From NCBI GenBank assembly GCA_038063315.1, contig JBBTVI010000024.1, positions 1 through 18,863 on the forward strand: 18,863 nt of DNA. The letters run 5' to 3'. A model generated the notes under the pieces. The model was not told where the DNA came from, ran no database searches, and saw nothing but the letters and a program-made list of their open reading frames with translations. The translations under genes and the position numbers were made by a program. Numbering within the stretch: position 1 is the first letter of the stretch; each line of letters starts with the position of its first letter. Of the stretch, positions 6,664 through 13,244 are shown in pieces. The DNA is from JBBTVI01 sp038063315 (lineage in GTDB: Bacteria; Patescibacteriota; Minisyncoccia; Sungbacterales; HO2-52-23).

Positions 6664-8305
6664 TTTCTCTGGTGTCAGATAGGCAGTATATCTCATTGGC
6701 AAAAGTGGGAAGAAAAATTTTCCCCGTCTGTTTGTTGTAGGCAATTTTATTGGTAATGCGCTCTGTTGCCTGAAAAAGGGCGGTATTCTTTCCGGTTCCG
6801 GCCTCAAGCTCATACAGCCGTCCGTCATTGGCGCCAATATAAATCTTATCTCCGATTGTTACGGGCGATGCAAAGATGCGCCCATTTGCGGCAAACCGCC
6901 ACACGATGGCGCCGGTATCGAGATCGATGCAATATAATTTTTTATCAAGGGAAGCAACATAAAGATAATCTCCTTTTATGAGGGGCGTGGAATCAATTGC
7001 CTCACGCGTCTCAATATTCCAGACAAGTTTGCCTGTTGTTACATTGAGTACATAGACATGCGCATCAAAAGAGCCGAATGCGGCAAGCCGCCGTTTTTCA
7101 TCAATCGCGCAGGACGCCTTTACTTCGCCTCCAGTTCTGAATTGCCATAACAGGTGTCCTTTTCGCGCATCAAGCGCATAGACTGAAAAATCATTGCATC
7201 CGCATATCACCATCCCTTCTTTTTGCGCGTATGCAGGAGAGGCGGGCGTCAGTCCGGGCATGGCATATTCCCATTTCTTTTGACCGTTTTCCGAATCAAG
7301 CGCAACAAGCCCTCCTCGTTTTTTCCAAAGACCAAATTCCAATCCCACAAAAATCAAATTGAGAGAAGGAGCAACGCAGGGGGATGATCCGATCCAGTCC
7401 GCTTCCCTGAACACCCATTCTTTTTTGCCCGTTTCTTTGTTTAAAGCGTAGAAATTTCCGTCATAGGCGCCAAAATAGACCATATCATGATGAATGGCCG
7501 GCGAGGAGAAAACATACTTGCCCTTGCTGTGGGATCGTATGACAGAATTCCACGCAACGGTTCCGTCTTTTTGGTTGATTGCCCAAAAATTGCCGTTATC
7601 CGCTCCGAAATATAATTTTTTATTATCCACGGCAGGCGCAGACTTTGGTATAACATAAAAATAATTCGGCCTTTCGCTTATAAACTGCCATTCTGCCTTA
7701 AATGGCATGGGGACAGGTTTTTTTTGTTGCGGTATGAGATTTTTTACATGAAGAGAATCCGCGAAATCATCAAGGGAAAAAAGCGAATATATTTCTATGC
7801 CCTTATCGCGGAAATAGGTATAATATTTAAGGTCGCGAAAACGCAGTATGACGAAGATGGCCGCTACCTTTTTATTCAATTTCTCCAAAATCTCTACCTG
7901 GCGCATCAGACTGTTGCCCGAATTCATGAGATCATCAACGAGTATGACGTTTTCATCCGTCAGCGTTCCCTCTATCATCCGCAAGAGTCCGGATTTTTTG
8001 CGGGATTTCCGTATAAAGAATCCGTTGATTGCCATACCTTTTTCTTTTGCCTTAAGGGAGAGGGCGGCAATCAGAGGGACTGCCGCAACTTCAACCCCGC
8101 CGACCTGAAACGGCGTTTTTTCCTTACTATTTTCCCAAAAAAGTTCCGCAATAGTATCAAGGATATCGCTTTTCAGGAGAACCCGCCTGAAATCAAAAAT
8201 CCATGCGCTCTCTTCGCCCGCGGGTTCCACTATGCGCTCCGTTGCGCTCGTCACAAAAACCTCGCGCGCGATGACGTCTTTGAGATGGTCAAGACGGATA
8301 TTCAT
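6656..8305 (-). CDS. Phosphoribosyltransferase fused to an eight-blade PQQ-type beta-propeller
   Basis: Residues 1 to about 190 of 549 resemble a type I phosphoribosyltransferase of the PyrE kind. The PRPP-binding loop is VILVDDLMNSGNSL (120-133), and QVGGVEVAAVPLIAAL (67-82) matches the PyrE pyrophosphate region. A linker with PQQKKPVPMP precedes eight PQQ/BamB-like blades from about 205. Each blade follows the pattern [YF]xGAxDGxxYALNxxTGKxxW, e.g. YFGAYDGNFYALNKETG and YIGANDGRLYELEAGTG. No signal peptide or anchor is present, so both parts should be cytoplasmic. This is unusual for a PQQ-type propeller. A PQQ cofactor need not be bound. The gene converges on SagB with an 8-bp overlap and is divergent from the Cys/His-rich gene across 42 bp. 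Start ATG 8305 lies 14 nt from a TATACT box. The substrate is unknown. Confidence 0.88.
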   Translation of the reverse strand: MNIRLDHLKDVIAREVFVTSATERIVEPAGEESAWIFDFRRVLLKSDILDTIAELFWENSKEKTPFQVGGVEVAAVPLIAALSLKAKEKGMAINGFFIRKSRKKSGLLRMIEGTLTDENVILVDDLMNSGNSLMRQVEILEKLNKKVAAIFVILRFRDLKYYTYFRDKGIEIYSLFSLDDFADSLHVKNLIPQQKKPVPMPFKAEWQFISERPNYFYVIPKSAPAVDNKKLYFGADNGNFWAINQKDGTVAWNSVIRSHSKGKYVFSSPAIHHDMVYFGAYDGNFYALNKETGKKEWVFREADWIGSSPCVAPSLNLIFVGLEFGLWKKRGGLVALDSENGQKKWEYAMPGLTPASPAYAQKEGMVICGCNDFSVYALDARKGHLLWQFRTGGEVKASCAIDEKRRLAAFGSFDAHVYVLNVTTGKLVWNIETREAIDSTPLIKGDYLYVASLDKKLYCIDLDTGAIVWRFAANGRIFASPVTIGDKIYIGANDGRLYELEAGTGKNTALFQATERITNKIAYNKQTGKIFLPTFANEIYCLSDTREII

Positions 8306-8318
8306 AGCAGTGATATAG

Positions 8319-8327
8319 TAGTATAAT
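8319..8327. promoter_or_regulatory. Second bidirectional -10 element in a 42-bp divergent intergenic region
   Basis: TAGTATAAT contains TATAAT on the plus strand (8322-8327), 20 nt before ATG 8348. It also contains TATACT on the minus strand (8325-8320), 14 nt before ATG 8305. It is the exact reverse complement of the 9-mer at 977-985. No convincing -35 is seen. Confidence 0.5.
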
Positions 8328-8347
8328 CAGGCAGTCCTGTAAAACAT

Positions 8348-9619
8348 ATGGAACACAGCAGTAAAAGAATAATAAAAAGAAAATTTCTTCCTGTCGTTTT
8401 CGTTTTTATTATTTTCGGCATAACGGCAGTTTTTTTCTCTCGTCTTCCCCCGAAAAAACCTGCTCTTGCTCTTGATTCGCTCCTTTCGTGTTTTACCACG
8501 ACAGCGCAGGGCACATATACGAGCGATGCGGTGTGTTTGGAAGATACCGTCAAACAGCTCATGAAGACATATCCGTCTGATGAGATCGTGAAATATGTCA
8601 TCGCATCTTCTACGCCGCTTGTGCTCCATATCTATGCTCATCCCATAGCGCATTTTATGGGGAAGCAGCTTTATTTGAAAACAGGATCGGTTGAAACGGC
8701 TCTTCGCGAATGCGCGCGCGGTCCCTATTACGGCTACGGGTGTGTTCACGGGACAATCGGGGCTGCTATAGTGAAGGAAATGGGGTTGAGCCCGACAGAA
8801 GCGGATTATATCGCTCATGCAAATCCGATCACTCTGAAACGCATTGCTGAAAAATATTGCGCGGATGACAACTATCAATTATGTCATGCCGCCGGGCATA
8901 TCATTTTTGAAGTATATCAAAACTATACCAAGATACCGGAAGTGTGCGATGAGGTAGGCAAGGATGCGGTCAAAAGGGAAGCATGCGCGCGCGGCGGATT
9001 TATGGAAAGCGCAGGATCCGTAGGAACATTATCGCCCACACTTTCACAATCACCTCTTTCCGAAACGGACTACCGCGCGATATGCGAAAATATTGACCCT
9101 AGTTATCAGCATGCCTGTTTTTGGTATCTGCCCTGGATTCAGCTCCGCTCGTTCGAAGAACATAACGTGGAGTCAGCTGAAAGAATCGCTTCATCAAAAA
9201 ATTTTTGCGAAGAACTTAATGGCGCCCCCCGCGCATACTGCATAGAAGCCATCGGCCTGAACAGTCCGGGAATATTCCGCAATGTTGCCAATCCCAACAG
9301 GAAATATTTCTGCAATCAATTCGCAAGAGGAAGAGACAGGCAGGCCTGCGTCTTGGGTGTGGCGGAAAGCTTTCTTAATCTCTTAAATTTTCCAGGAGGC
9401 GTGAATTATTGTTATCAGATAGACGATACGTCGCTCAAGAATTTTTGTTATGACGCGCTTTTTCAAATTTCAGACCAGATATCAATGGGATCAGCCATGG
9501 GAACGATCTGCGCAAATGAGATTACGTCAAATGAGTGCCGGCAAAAATTTTCGGAATATCTTGCTAAAAAATCCGACTCGCCGAATTATCTTTTCGGATT
9601 GTACGGGGAAAGGCAGTAG
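8348..9619 (+). CDS. Membrane-anchored Cys/His-rich repeat protein, related to the deacetylase C-terminal domain
   Basis: The 423-residue protein has an N-terminal anchor (about 13-31), so the rest is probably extracytoplasmic. Conserved marks in order are IAHFMGKQLY (100-109, H102), GCVHG (131-135), LCHAAGH (178-184) and CARGGFME (213-220). From about residue 240 there are regularly spaced Cys pairs: C287/C298, C322/C334, C355/C367 and C388/C397. These look like helical hairpins pinned by disulfides. The same order of motifs is present in residues 312-565 of the deacetylase fusion at 1005-2723. The His residues with Cys could bind metal or haem, but no classical CxxCH is present. I do not recognise a named family. 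It has its own TATAAT box and lies upstream of the small repeat-tailed genes. Confidence 0.85.
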   Translation: MEHSSKRIIKRKFLPVVFVFIIFGITAVFFSRLPPKKPALALDSLLSCFTTTAQGTYTSDAVCLEDTVKQLMKTYPSDEIVKYVIASSTPLVLHIYAHPIAHFMGKQLYLKTGSVETALRECARGPYYGYGCVHGTIGAAIVKEMGLSPTEADYIAHANPITLKRIAEKYCADDNYQLCHAAGHIIFEVYQNYTKIPEVCDEVGKDAVKREACARGGFMESAGSVGTLSPTLSQSPLSETDYRAICENIDPSYQHACFWYLPWIQLRSFEEHNVESAERIASSKNFCEELNGAPRAYCIEAIGLNSPGIFRNVANPNRKYFCNQFARGRDRQACVLGVAESFLNLLNFPGGVNYCYQIDDTSLKNFCYDALFQISDQISMGSAMGTICANEITSNECRQKFSEYLAKKSDSPNYLFGLYGERQ

Positions 9620-9632
9620 GAGTTGCCGTACT

Positions 9633-9713
9633 ATGTGGATAAGCGGCATTGTTATTCTGTCATGCGTGTTGTATCTTTTCCTATATAGGCATACTCTAAC
9701 CTTCTTTCTATGA
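9633..9713 (+). CDS. 26-residue single-span membrane peptide
   Basis: An ATG at 9633 opens a 26-codon frame that is almost entirely hydrophobic (WISGIVILSCVLYLFLY, then RHTLTFFL). An AGGAG sequence (9618-9622) lies 10 nt upstream, and the TGA stop overlaps the next start codon as ATGA at 9710-9713. This suggests translational coupling to the Asp/Ser-tailed protein. No homology can be claimed at this length, and it could be chance. The sequence around it is otherwise non-coding. Confidence 0.45.
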   Translation: MWISGIVILSCVLYLFLYRHTLTFFL

Positions 9714-9958
9714 ACATAGGTATTTTTGTTAAAAAAATTATCCGTTTTACTACTTACGGTATATTGGTCGGCACGGTGGGACTTTTCGCATTTCTTGTCT
9801 CAAAGGACAGAAGCGACCATAAAGTCATTTTAAATCCCCTGGGGCATCCTTATCCTGATATCGCCCACGCAGAGGCCGACAGCGCAGACAGCGGAGACAG
9901 CGGAGACAGCGCAGACAGCGCAGACAGCGGAGACAGCGCTTCTGATACCACAATGTAG
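9710..9958 (+). CDS. Small membrane protein with a tandem (Ala/Gly)-Asp-Ser tail
   Basis: The 82-residue protein has a basic start (KKIIR), one membrane span (about 12-31) and a short linker containing NPLGHPYPDIAHA. It then has seven tandem Ala-Asp-Ser or Gly-Asp-Ser tripeptides and ends ASDTTM. The AHA just before the repeat resembles a signal-peptidase A-x-A site. The tail is highly acidic and has a Ser at every third position. It could be an anchored low-complexity linker, or a leader-core substrate for the YcaO/SagB pair; neither is shown by the sequence. The gene sits between the 26-residue peptide (ATGA overlap) and the TPR-like gene (19-bp gap), probably in one operon. Confidence 0.75.
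   Translation: MNIGIFVKKIIRFTTYGILVGTVGLFAFLVSKDRSDHKVILNPLGHPYPDIAHAEADSADSGDSGDSADSADSGDSASDTTM
9875..9937 (+). repeat. Seven 9-bp tandem repeats encoding (A/G)DS
   Basis: Seven direct units of GCAGACAGC or GGAGACAGC (the first is GCCGACAGC) lie in frame with the small membrane protein. Near-identity at the DNA level points to recent expansion by slippage or unequal exchange. Confidence 0.9.
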
Positions 9959-9977
9959 TAATTAAGTTTTTTATCGC

Positions 9978-11114
9978 ATGAACAAAACCAGAGCTCTTCT
10001 GATTTTAATAGGATTAGCCCTCCTTGGTTTTTTTGCGTACGGGTACTCTTTTTTTACAAGAATCCAAACAATCCCGACTCCACAAAACGTCGTAAAAACA
10101 TCAAGCCATCGCACGCTTAAATCGGTGAACGCCAGTTATTTAGAAGCTGATACGCTTTTCTTAAATAGAGATTACAGTGAGGCAATTAAGAAATATAATA
10201 AAGCTCTTGATGACGTGACATCATTAAATGCGGAGATATTTATCAAATATCAGATTGCCGGAGCAACATTGAATCTTGGAGATCGTGTGAAGGCGGCGCA
10301 GCTGTTTAAGGATATAGTTGACAATCCCAAATATACCGATGATGATCCGACAGTTAAAAAAGCAAAAGCAGCGGCAATCGGCATGATGATTCGCGTATTT
10401 TATCAGACGAGCGAAAAAGCAGTTTCAGATATTATATTCTCGGGCAAACCATTTGAAGATTTCGCAAAGGAAGCCGGGGGTAATATAGATGATACTATTC
10501 TGCATCTTGCGGAATACGCTTCTTCGCTTTCATCCCCTCCCGAAGTCATAATAGAGGCGCGTATTGCGGATTTGTACGCCATAAAAGTTTATAATCTTAA
10601 GAAAAAGGGGAATCTCAGTGAAGATGAGAAAAAAAAGGTGGAACAATATGAAAATATGGTGAAGGAAAAAATCGCATTTATAAATACTCTTTACGATAAT
10701 GCTCAAAATTATTATCAGTATTCCAAGGAGCAATCCCTCCCTATTGTGCTGCGTTTGAAAGGCGCTGCAGTCGGATCGCTGACGGCCGTAGGGGATGGAG
10801 ATGCATCCTTGGGAAACCCGGAGGAGATATTCCAACAGGCATTGGCTGTTGCCCAGCCCCCCTGGACGCGCACAATGACAAGTTTGGATTATGCAGTTTT
10901 TCTGGCGGCTGCATACGGGCAGGAGCGCAGAGACGATATTGATTCATTGTTGCAGGATTTTTATAATCCTCCTACGGGTTCCGAATATGCGCCGGAAACC
11001 CTTTTGGTGAATGAAAGGGATAATCCCACCCATAAAACTTCAGCTTTCCGGATTATTGCGTCAGCCAGTCCCAAATTTAAAGCCCTTTTGGCTAAATTTG
11101 GCTGGAAATTTTAA
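9978..11114 (+). CDS. Membrane-anchored TPR-like protein
   Basis: The 378-residue protein has an N-terminal anchor (about 4-24). One recognisable TPR-like hairpin follows at about 54-110 (NRDYSEAIKKYNKALDD followed by GDRVKAAQLFKDIVD). The remainder, to about 300, is mainly helical, with a charged Lys/Glu-rich stretch near 205-225. Such proteins usually act as scaffolds on the outer face of the membrane. It has the same plan as the left-edge gene (anchor plus helical repeats) but lacks the repetitive tail. It starts 19 bp after the Asp/Ser-tailed gene with no Shine-Dalgarno, so the two are probably co-transcribed. The specific family is not recognised. Confidence 0.75.
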   Translation: MNKTRALLILIGLALLGFFAYGYSFFTRIQTIPTPQNVVKTSSHRTLKSVNASYLEADTLFLNRDYSEAIKKYNKALDDVTSLNAEIFIKYQIAGATLNLGDRVKAAQLFKDIVDNPKYTDDDPTVKKAKAAAIGMMIRVFYQTSEKAVSDIIFSGKPFEDFAKEAGGNIDDTILHLAEYASSLSSPPEVIIEARIADLYAIKVYNLKKKGNLSEDEKKKVEQYENMVKEKIAFINTLYDNAQNYYQYSKEQSLPIVLRLKGAAVGSLTAVGDGDASLGNPEEIFQQALAVAQPPWTRTMTSLDYAVFLAAAYGQERRDDIDSLLQDFYNPPTGSEYAPETLLVNERDNPTHKTSAFRIIASASPKFKALLAKFGWKF

Positions 11115-11132
11115 TGATACGGGGTGTTCAAA

Positions 11133-11282
11133 AAGTAAGCGCTCACCGGTCAAGGAAGGATTTGGCTTATTAAGGGCATTTTCGTGCATTCCCATGGCTT
11201 TATCCACAATGAAGCGGTAACGAAAAATGGCTTATCCAAAGGGTTTGGGCGTGCGAAACCCTCAACTGGTGAGCGCTTACTT
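11133..11282. mobile_element. MITE-like 150-bp element with 23-bp imperfect terminal inverted repeats
   Basis: The left end (11133-11155) begins AAGTAAGCGCTCACC, and the right end (11260-11282) is its reverse complement with three mismatches over 23 bp. Each arm is itself nearly palindromic around AGCGCT. Inside, a weaker inverted pair is present (GGGCATTTTCG near 11170 against CGAAAAATGGC near 11221), so the whole element could fold on itself. There is no open reading frame and no clear target-site duplication. The element ends 9 bp before the -35 box of the next gene. The parent transposon family is not identified. Confidence 0.55.
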
Positions 11283-11291
11283 CAAAAATTC

Positions 11292-11321
11292 TTGACAAAA
11301 AGATAGGAATTGATATATAAT
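11292..11321 (+). promoter_or_regulatory. Consensus sigma70-type promoter
   Basis: TTGACA (11292-11297) and TATAAT (11316-11321) match consensus with an 18-bp spacer. The predicted transcript starts near 11328, giving a leader of about 49 nt. The leader includes a small hairpin (TGCCC 11334-11338 with GGGCA 11345-11349) and a Shine-Dalgarno. It is one of very few genes in the window with a conventional leader. Confidence 0.8.
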
Positions 11322-11376
11322 GCGCGTATACGTTGCCCAATGACGGGCACTCCTCAAACGCAGAAAGGACTGAGAA

Positions 11377-11799
11377 ATGAAGAGAGTTCTTTGCATAATG
11401 GTTCTGCTGGTTGTCGGCCTGTTGGGTTCGGCCCCGGCCAATGCCAATCAGATGCTCAATACCCTTTTGGAGTGTGGACTCCAGGGTTATGAGGCGGATC
11501 GCCTGACCGAGTATACCTTTCAGATAGATGATAGCGGGGCACTGTTAGGGAAGGTAACGAGCGATGACGGCCGCGCGGGGGATGTTAATTCGGTGACGTT
11601 TTCGGATAACGGGGACGAATTACGATTCAATGTTGCCATGGATAGTGACGTTGTCTCTTACGCTCTGTTCCGTAACGGGATGAAATGGGAGGGCTCGGGG
11701 CGGGCCACTCACCTCACTACAACCGCCGAGGTGTATCTCGGCAAAACTTGTATGCTGCCATTGGCGGCATACCGTCCAAAGAAGATGGCATCGCTATAA
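11377..11799 (+). CDS. Small secreted protein of unknown function
   Basis: The 140-residue protein begins with a classical Sec signal peptide: KR, a hydrophobic core VLCIMVLLVVGLLG, and a probable cut after ANA near residue 23. The mature part is about 117 residues, with two Cys (in LLECGLQG and GKTCMLPL) that could form a disulfide. Its middle looks beta-rich (TFQIDDSG, VTFSDNG, LRFNVAM). The family is not recognised. A strong Shine-Dalgarno-like AAAGGA (11362-11367) precedes ATG 11377. With its consensus promoter and a perfect hairpin terminator it is a self-contained one-gene unit. Its expression signals differ from most neighbours, which together with the adjacent MITE-like element suggests separate acquisition. 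Confidence 0.85.
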   Translation: MKRVLCIMVLLVVGLLGSAPANANQMLNTLLECGLQGYEADRLTEYTFQIDDSGALLGKVTSDDGRAGDVNSVTFSDNGDELRFNVAMDSDVVSYALFRNGMKWEGSGRATHLTTTAEVYLGKTCMLPLAAYRPKKMASL

Positions 11800-11816
11800 T
11801 GTGGTGCCGGAGCAAT

Positions 11817-11856
11817 CTCTTGTTGTTGCCTATACGGGACAACAAGAGTTTTTTTT
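11817..11856 (+). terminator. Rho-independent terminator of the small secreted protein gene
   Basis: A perfect 10-bp stem (CTCTTGTTGT 11817-11826 with ACAACAAGAG 11839-11848), a 12-nt loop and eight T residues follow 17 bp after the stop codon. Confidence 0.9.
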
Positions 11857-11857
11857 A

Positions 11858-11884
11858 ATAAAAAAAGGACGCCTTATGCGTCCC
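11858..11884 (-). terminator. Rho-independent terminator, minus strand, copy A of the duplicated 3' cassette
   Basis: On the minus strand GGACGC (11883-11878) pairs with GCGTCC (11872-11867), followed by a T tract (11866-11858 region). It terminates the cupin-fragment reading and lies back to back with the plus-strand terminator. The homologous hairpin is at 13208-13234. Confidence 0.7.
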
Positions 11885-11891
11885 TTAAAAG

Positions 11892-11963
11892 CCAATTTCG
11901 TTATTGAAGCGCCTTGTTGCATTTTAAGAACAATCCGCCGTCGCTCCGCAATTCAGGCATTTG
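11892..11963. repeat. 72-bp direct repeat, copy A (identical to 13245-13316)
   Basis: All 72 bases match 13245-13316. The sequence holds the last codons, stop and downstream region of the cupin/zinc-ribbon fragment on the minus strand. The upstream hairpins (11858-11884 and 13208-13234) are also homologous with small indels. Its last 25 bp (11939-11963) are present a third time at 14312-14336. Confidence 0.95.
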
Positions 11964-12118
11964 AAGTGGGAGCCGTTGCGTACCATAATTGTTCCGCATT
12001 CGCGGCATGACGGATGATCCTCCGCGACATAGCGCATGCGGCGGGGAGAATCAAGCGCAATATGGGGATGACCCACGGCGATAAAGGCGAGAGCGGTGCG
12101 CTTTGAGCGTATTGACAT
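11924..12118 (-). pseudogene. 3' fragment of the cupin/zinc-ribbon gene
   Basis: The 64-residue frame contains FIAVGHPHIALDSPRR and the zinc ribbon CRECGTIM...CLNCG, nearly identical to the C-terminus of the intact gene at 14300-14812. The DNA of 11939-12082 matches 14312-14455 with two mismatches in 144 bp. The cupin barrel is missing, and homology stops at about 12082, so the first residues of this frame are junk. It ends CGATADCS, whereas the intact gene ends CGATPGR. This fragment is probably the uninterrupted version of the 3' end. A functional stand-alone zinc ribbon is unlikely but not excluded. Confidence 0.8.
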
Positions 12119-12155
12119 AGGTTGTACACTTTATTATCCTGTACATATGAGTACA
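12112..12155 (+). promoter_or_regulatory. abiE promoter with overlapping TGTACA repeats (probable operator)
   Basis: TTGACA (12112-12117) is followed after 17 bp by TATCCT (12135-12140), 6 nt before ATG 12147, so the transcript should be leaderless or nearly so. Two palindromic TGTACA motifs (12123-12128 and 12140-12145) and a related AGTACA (12150-12155) overlap promoter and start. AbiEi antitoxins are known to repress their own promoters through inverted repeats, which makes these good operator candidates. Confidence 0.6.
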
Positions 12156-12749
12156 GGTTTAGTTGCAAAAAAAAGCGCCAAACCGCAAAACCTGAACCGC
12201 TTTGCCGAGATTGCCCGGCTGGGCGATATTGTTTTTCATACAGACGACCTTGCAAATTTATGGGGAATTACCAACAAAAATACCCTTTATACCACCATCA
12301 AGCGGTACGTCGCGCGGGGCCTGCTTTTTCGTATTCACAAGGGATTTTATTCAATTAAGAAGCCGACGGATATCGATCCGCTGCTTCTCGGCGTCAAAGC
12401 GCTCCACCGCTACGCCTATGTGAGTACGGAAACCGTCTTGAGAGCGCAAGGCATTATACAGCAACACCTTCCTTCCATAACGCTGATCAGCAACGAGGCA
12501 AAACATTTCAGGGTTGCGGGCTATTCGTATTACTCACGTAAACTTCCTGACCAATTTTTATATCAACCCAGCGGAATTATTACTGCGGCAAACGGTGTCC
12601 GCACAGCGACAACCGAACGCGCGGTGGCCGATTTGCTCTATTTCAACGCGCATGCGTATTTCGATACAGAAAAGCTTATTGATTGGAAGAAGGTGCGCGC
12701 CATTCAAAAAGAGGCCGGGTATCCAATAACCAAACAGCGGTATGGTTGA
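12147..12749 (+). CDS. abiEi: AbiEi-type antitoxin / transcriptional regulator
   Basis: The 200-residue protein has an N-terminal winged-helix region (about 18-60, with DLANLWGITNKNTLYTTIKRYVARGLL). This leads into RIHKGFYSIKK, then a family-typical core (YVSTETVLRAQGII, TERAVADLL, FDTEKLIDW). In the AbiE type IV toxin-antitoxin system AbiEi counters the AbiEii nucleotidyltransferase toxin and represses the operon. ATG 12147 is preferred over the upstream 12096. It lies 6 nt after the -10 box, and the extra 17 codons of the longer form would overlap the promoter. The stop overlaps the abiEii start by 8 nt. The module sits between two copies of the duplicated cupin 3' end. Confidence 0.88.
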   Translation: MSTGLVAKKSAKPQNLNRFAEIARLGDIVFHTDDLANLWGITNKNTLYTTIKRYVARGLLFRIHKGFYSIKKPTDIDPLLLGVKALHRYAYVSTETVLRAQGIIQQHLPSITLISNEAKHFRVAGYSYYSRKLPDQFLYQPSGIITAANGVRTATTERAVADLLYFNAHAYFDTEKLIDWKKVRAIQKEAGYPITKQRYG

Positions 12750-13119
12750 TATTGATTTGCCGCATCCGAAAGATGCGGCGCATAAGGCGTGGTTGTACCG
12801 AATACTCTCCGGCGTTTACGACAACGCTGTACTTGCCAAACTCCTCTATTTCAAGGGCGGGACCTGCGCCGCGATGCTTGGTTACCTCGACCGCTTCTCC
12901 GTTGACCTTGATTTTGACTTTGCGGGAGCGCGTGCGGCGCTTCCAGACTTTTTTGCGGACCTCATCACATTCATCGAAAACCACATCACCGAACAAATTA
13001 TCAACCAGGACCTTAATACGCTTCTCCCCTATGAACGATTTTCTCGTATCCGCAAAACGCTTAAGCAAGAGACGCTGATGTTTCTACGCGATGAAAAGAA
13101 GAGAATTGAATCACGATAG
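12742..13119 (+). CDS. abiEii: AbiEii-type nucleotidyltransferase toxin, short or C-terminally truncated
   Basis: The 125-residue protein has the nucleotidyltransferase signature FKGGTCAAMLGYLDRFSVDLDFDF at about residues 37-60. It includes the GG-T motif and the paired metal-binding Asp residues of DLDFD. Full AbiEii proteins are usually well over 200 residues; here the helical C-terminal part is missing. The last residues (LRDEKKRIESR) look like read-through into unrelated sequence just before the copy-B repeat. It may be a truncated, possibly inactive toxin. A naturally short relative cannot be excluded. ATGGTTGA couples it to abiEi. Confidence 0.8.
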   Translation: MVDIDLPHPKDAAHKAWLYRILSGVYDNAVLAKLLYFKGGTCAAMLGYLDRFSVDLDFDFAGARAALPDFFADLITFIENHITEQIINQDLNTLLPYERFSRIRKTLKQETLMFLRDEKKRIESR

Positions 13120-13207
13120 TAAAGAACTTCGAGCATTAACCAAGCGCGACTGCCGCTTTCCCTATAAACATTCTGACGCGGATGCCGCCCGTAGGGTCGC
13201 GACCGCA

Positions 13208-13234
13208 TAAAAAAGGGGACGCCTTACGCATCCC
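13208..13234 (-). terminator. Rho-independent terminator of hepT, copy B of the duplicated 3' cassette
   Basis: On the minus strand, GGGATGC (13234-13228) pairs with GCGTCCC (13222-13216), with one G-U pair, and is followed by a run of T. It is homologous to the hairpin at 11858-11884. In the present arrangement it ends the mntA-hepT transcript. The stretch 13120-13207 just before it holds no recognisable gene. Confidence 0.7.
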
Positions 13235-13244
13235 TTAAAAAAAT

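Noticed and set aside
11133..11282. Complete insertion sequence
   Set aside because: Only terminal inverted repeats and 104 bp of interior are present; there is no transposase frame and no clear target duplication.
12096..12146. Longer AbiEi start
   Set aside because: The extra 17 codons overlap the TTGACA/TATCCT promoter and are not typical of the family; ATG 12147 lies 6 nt after the -10.
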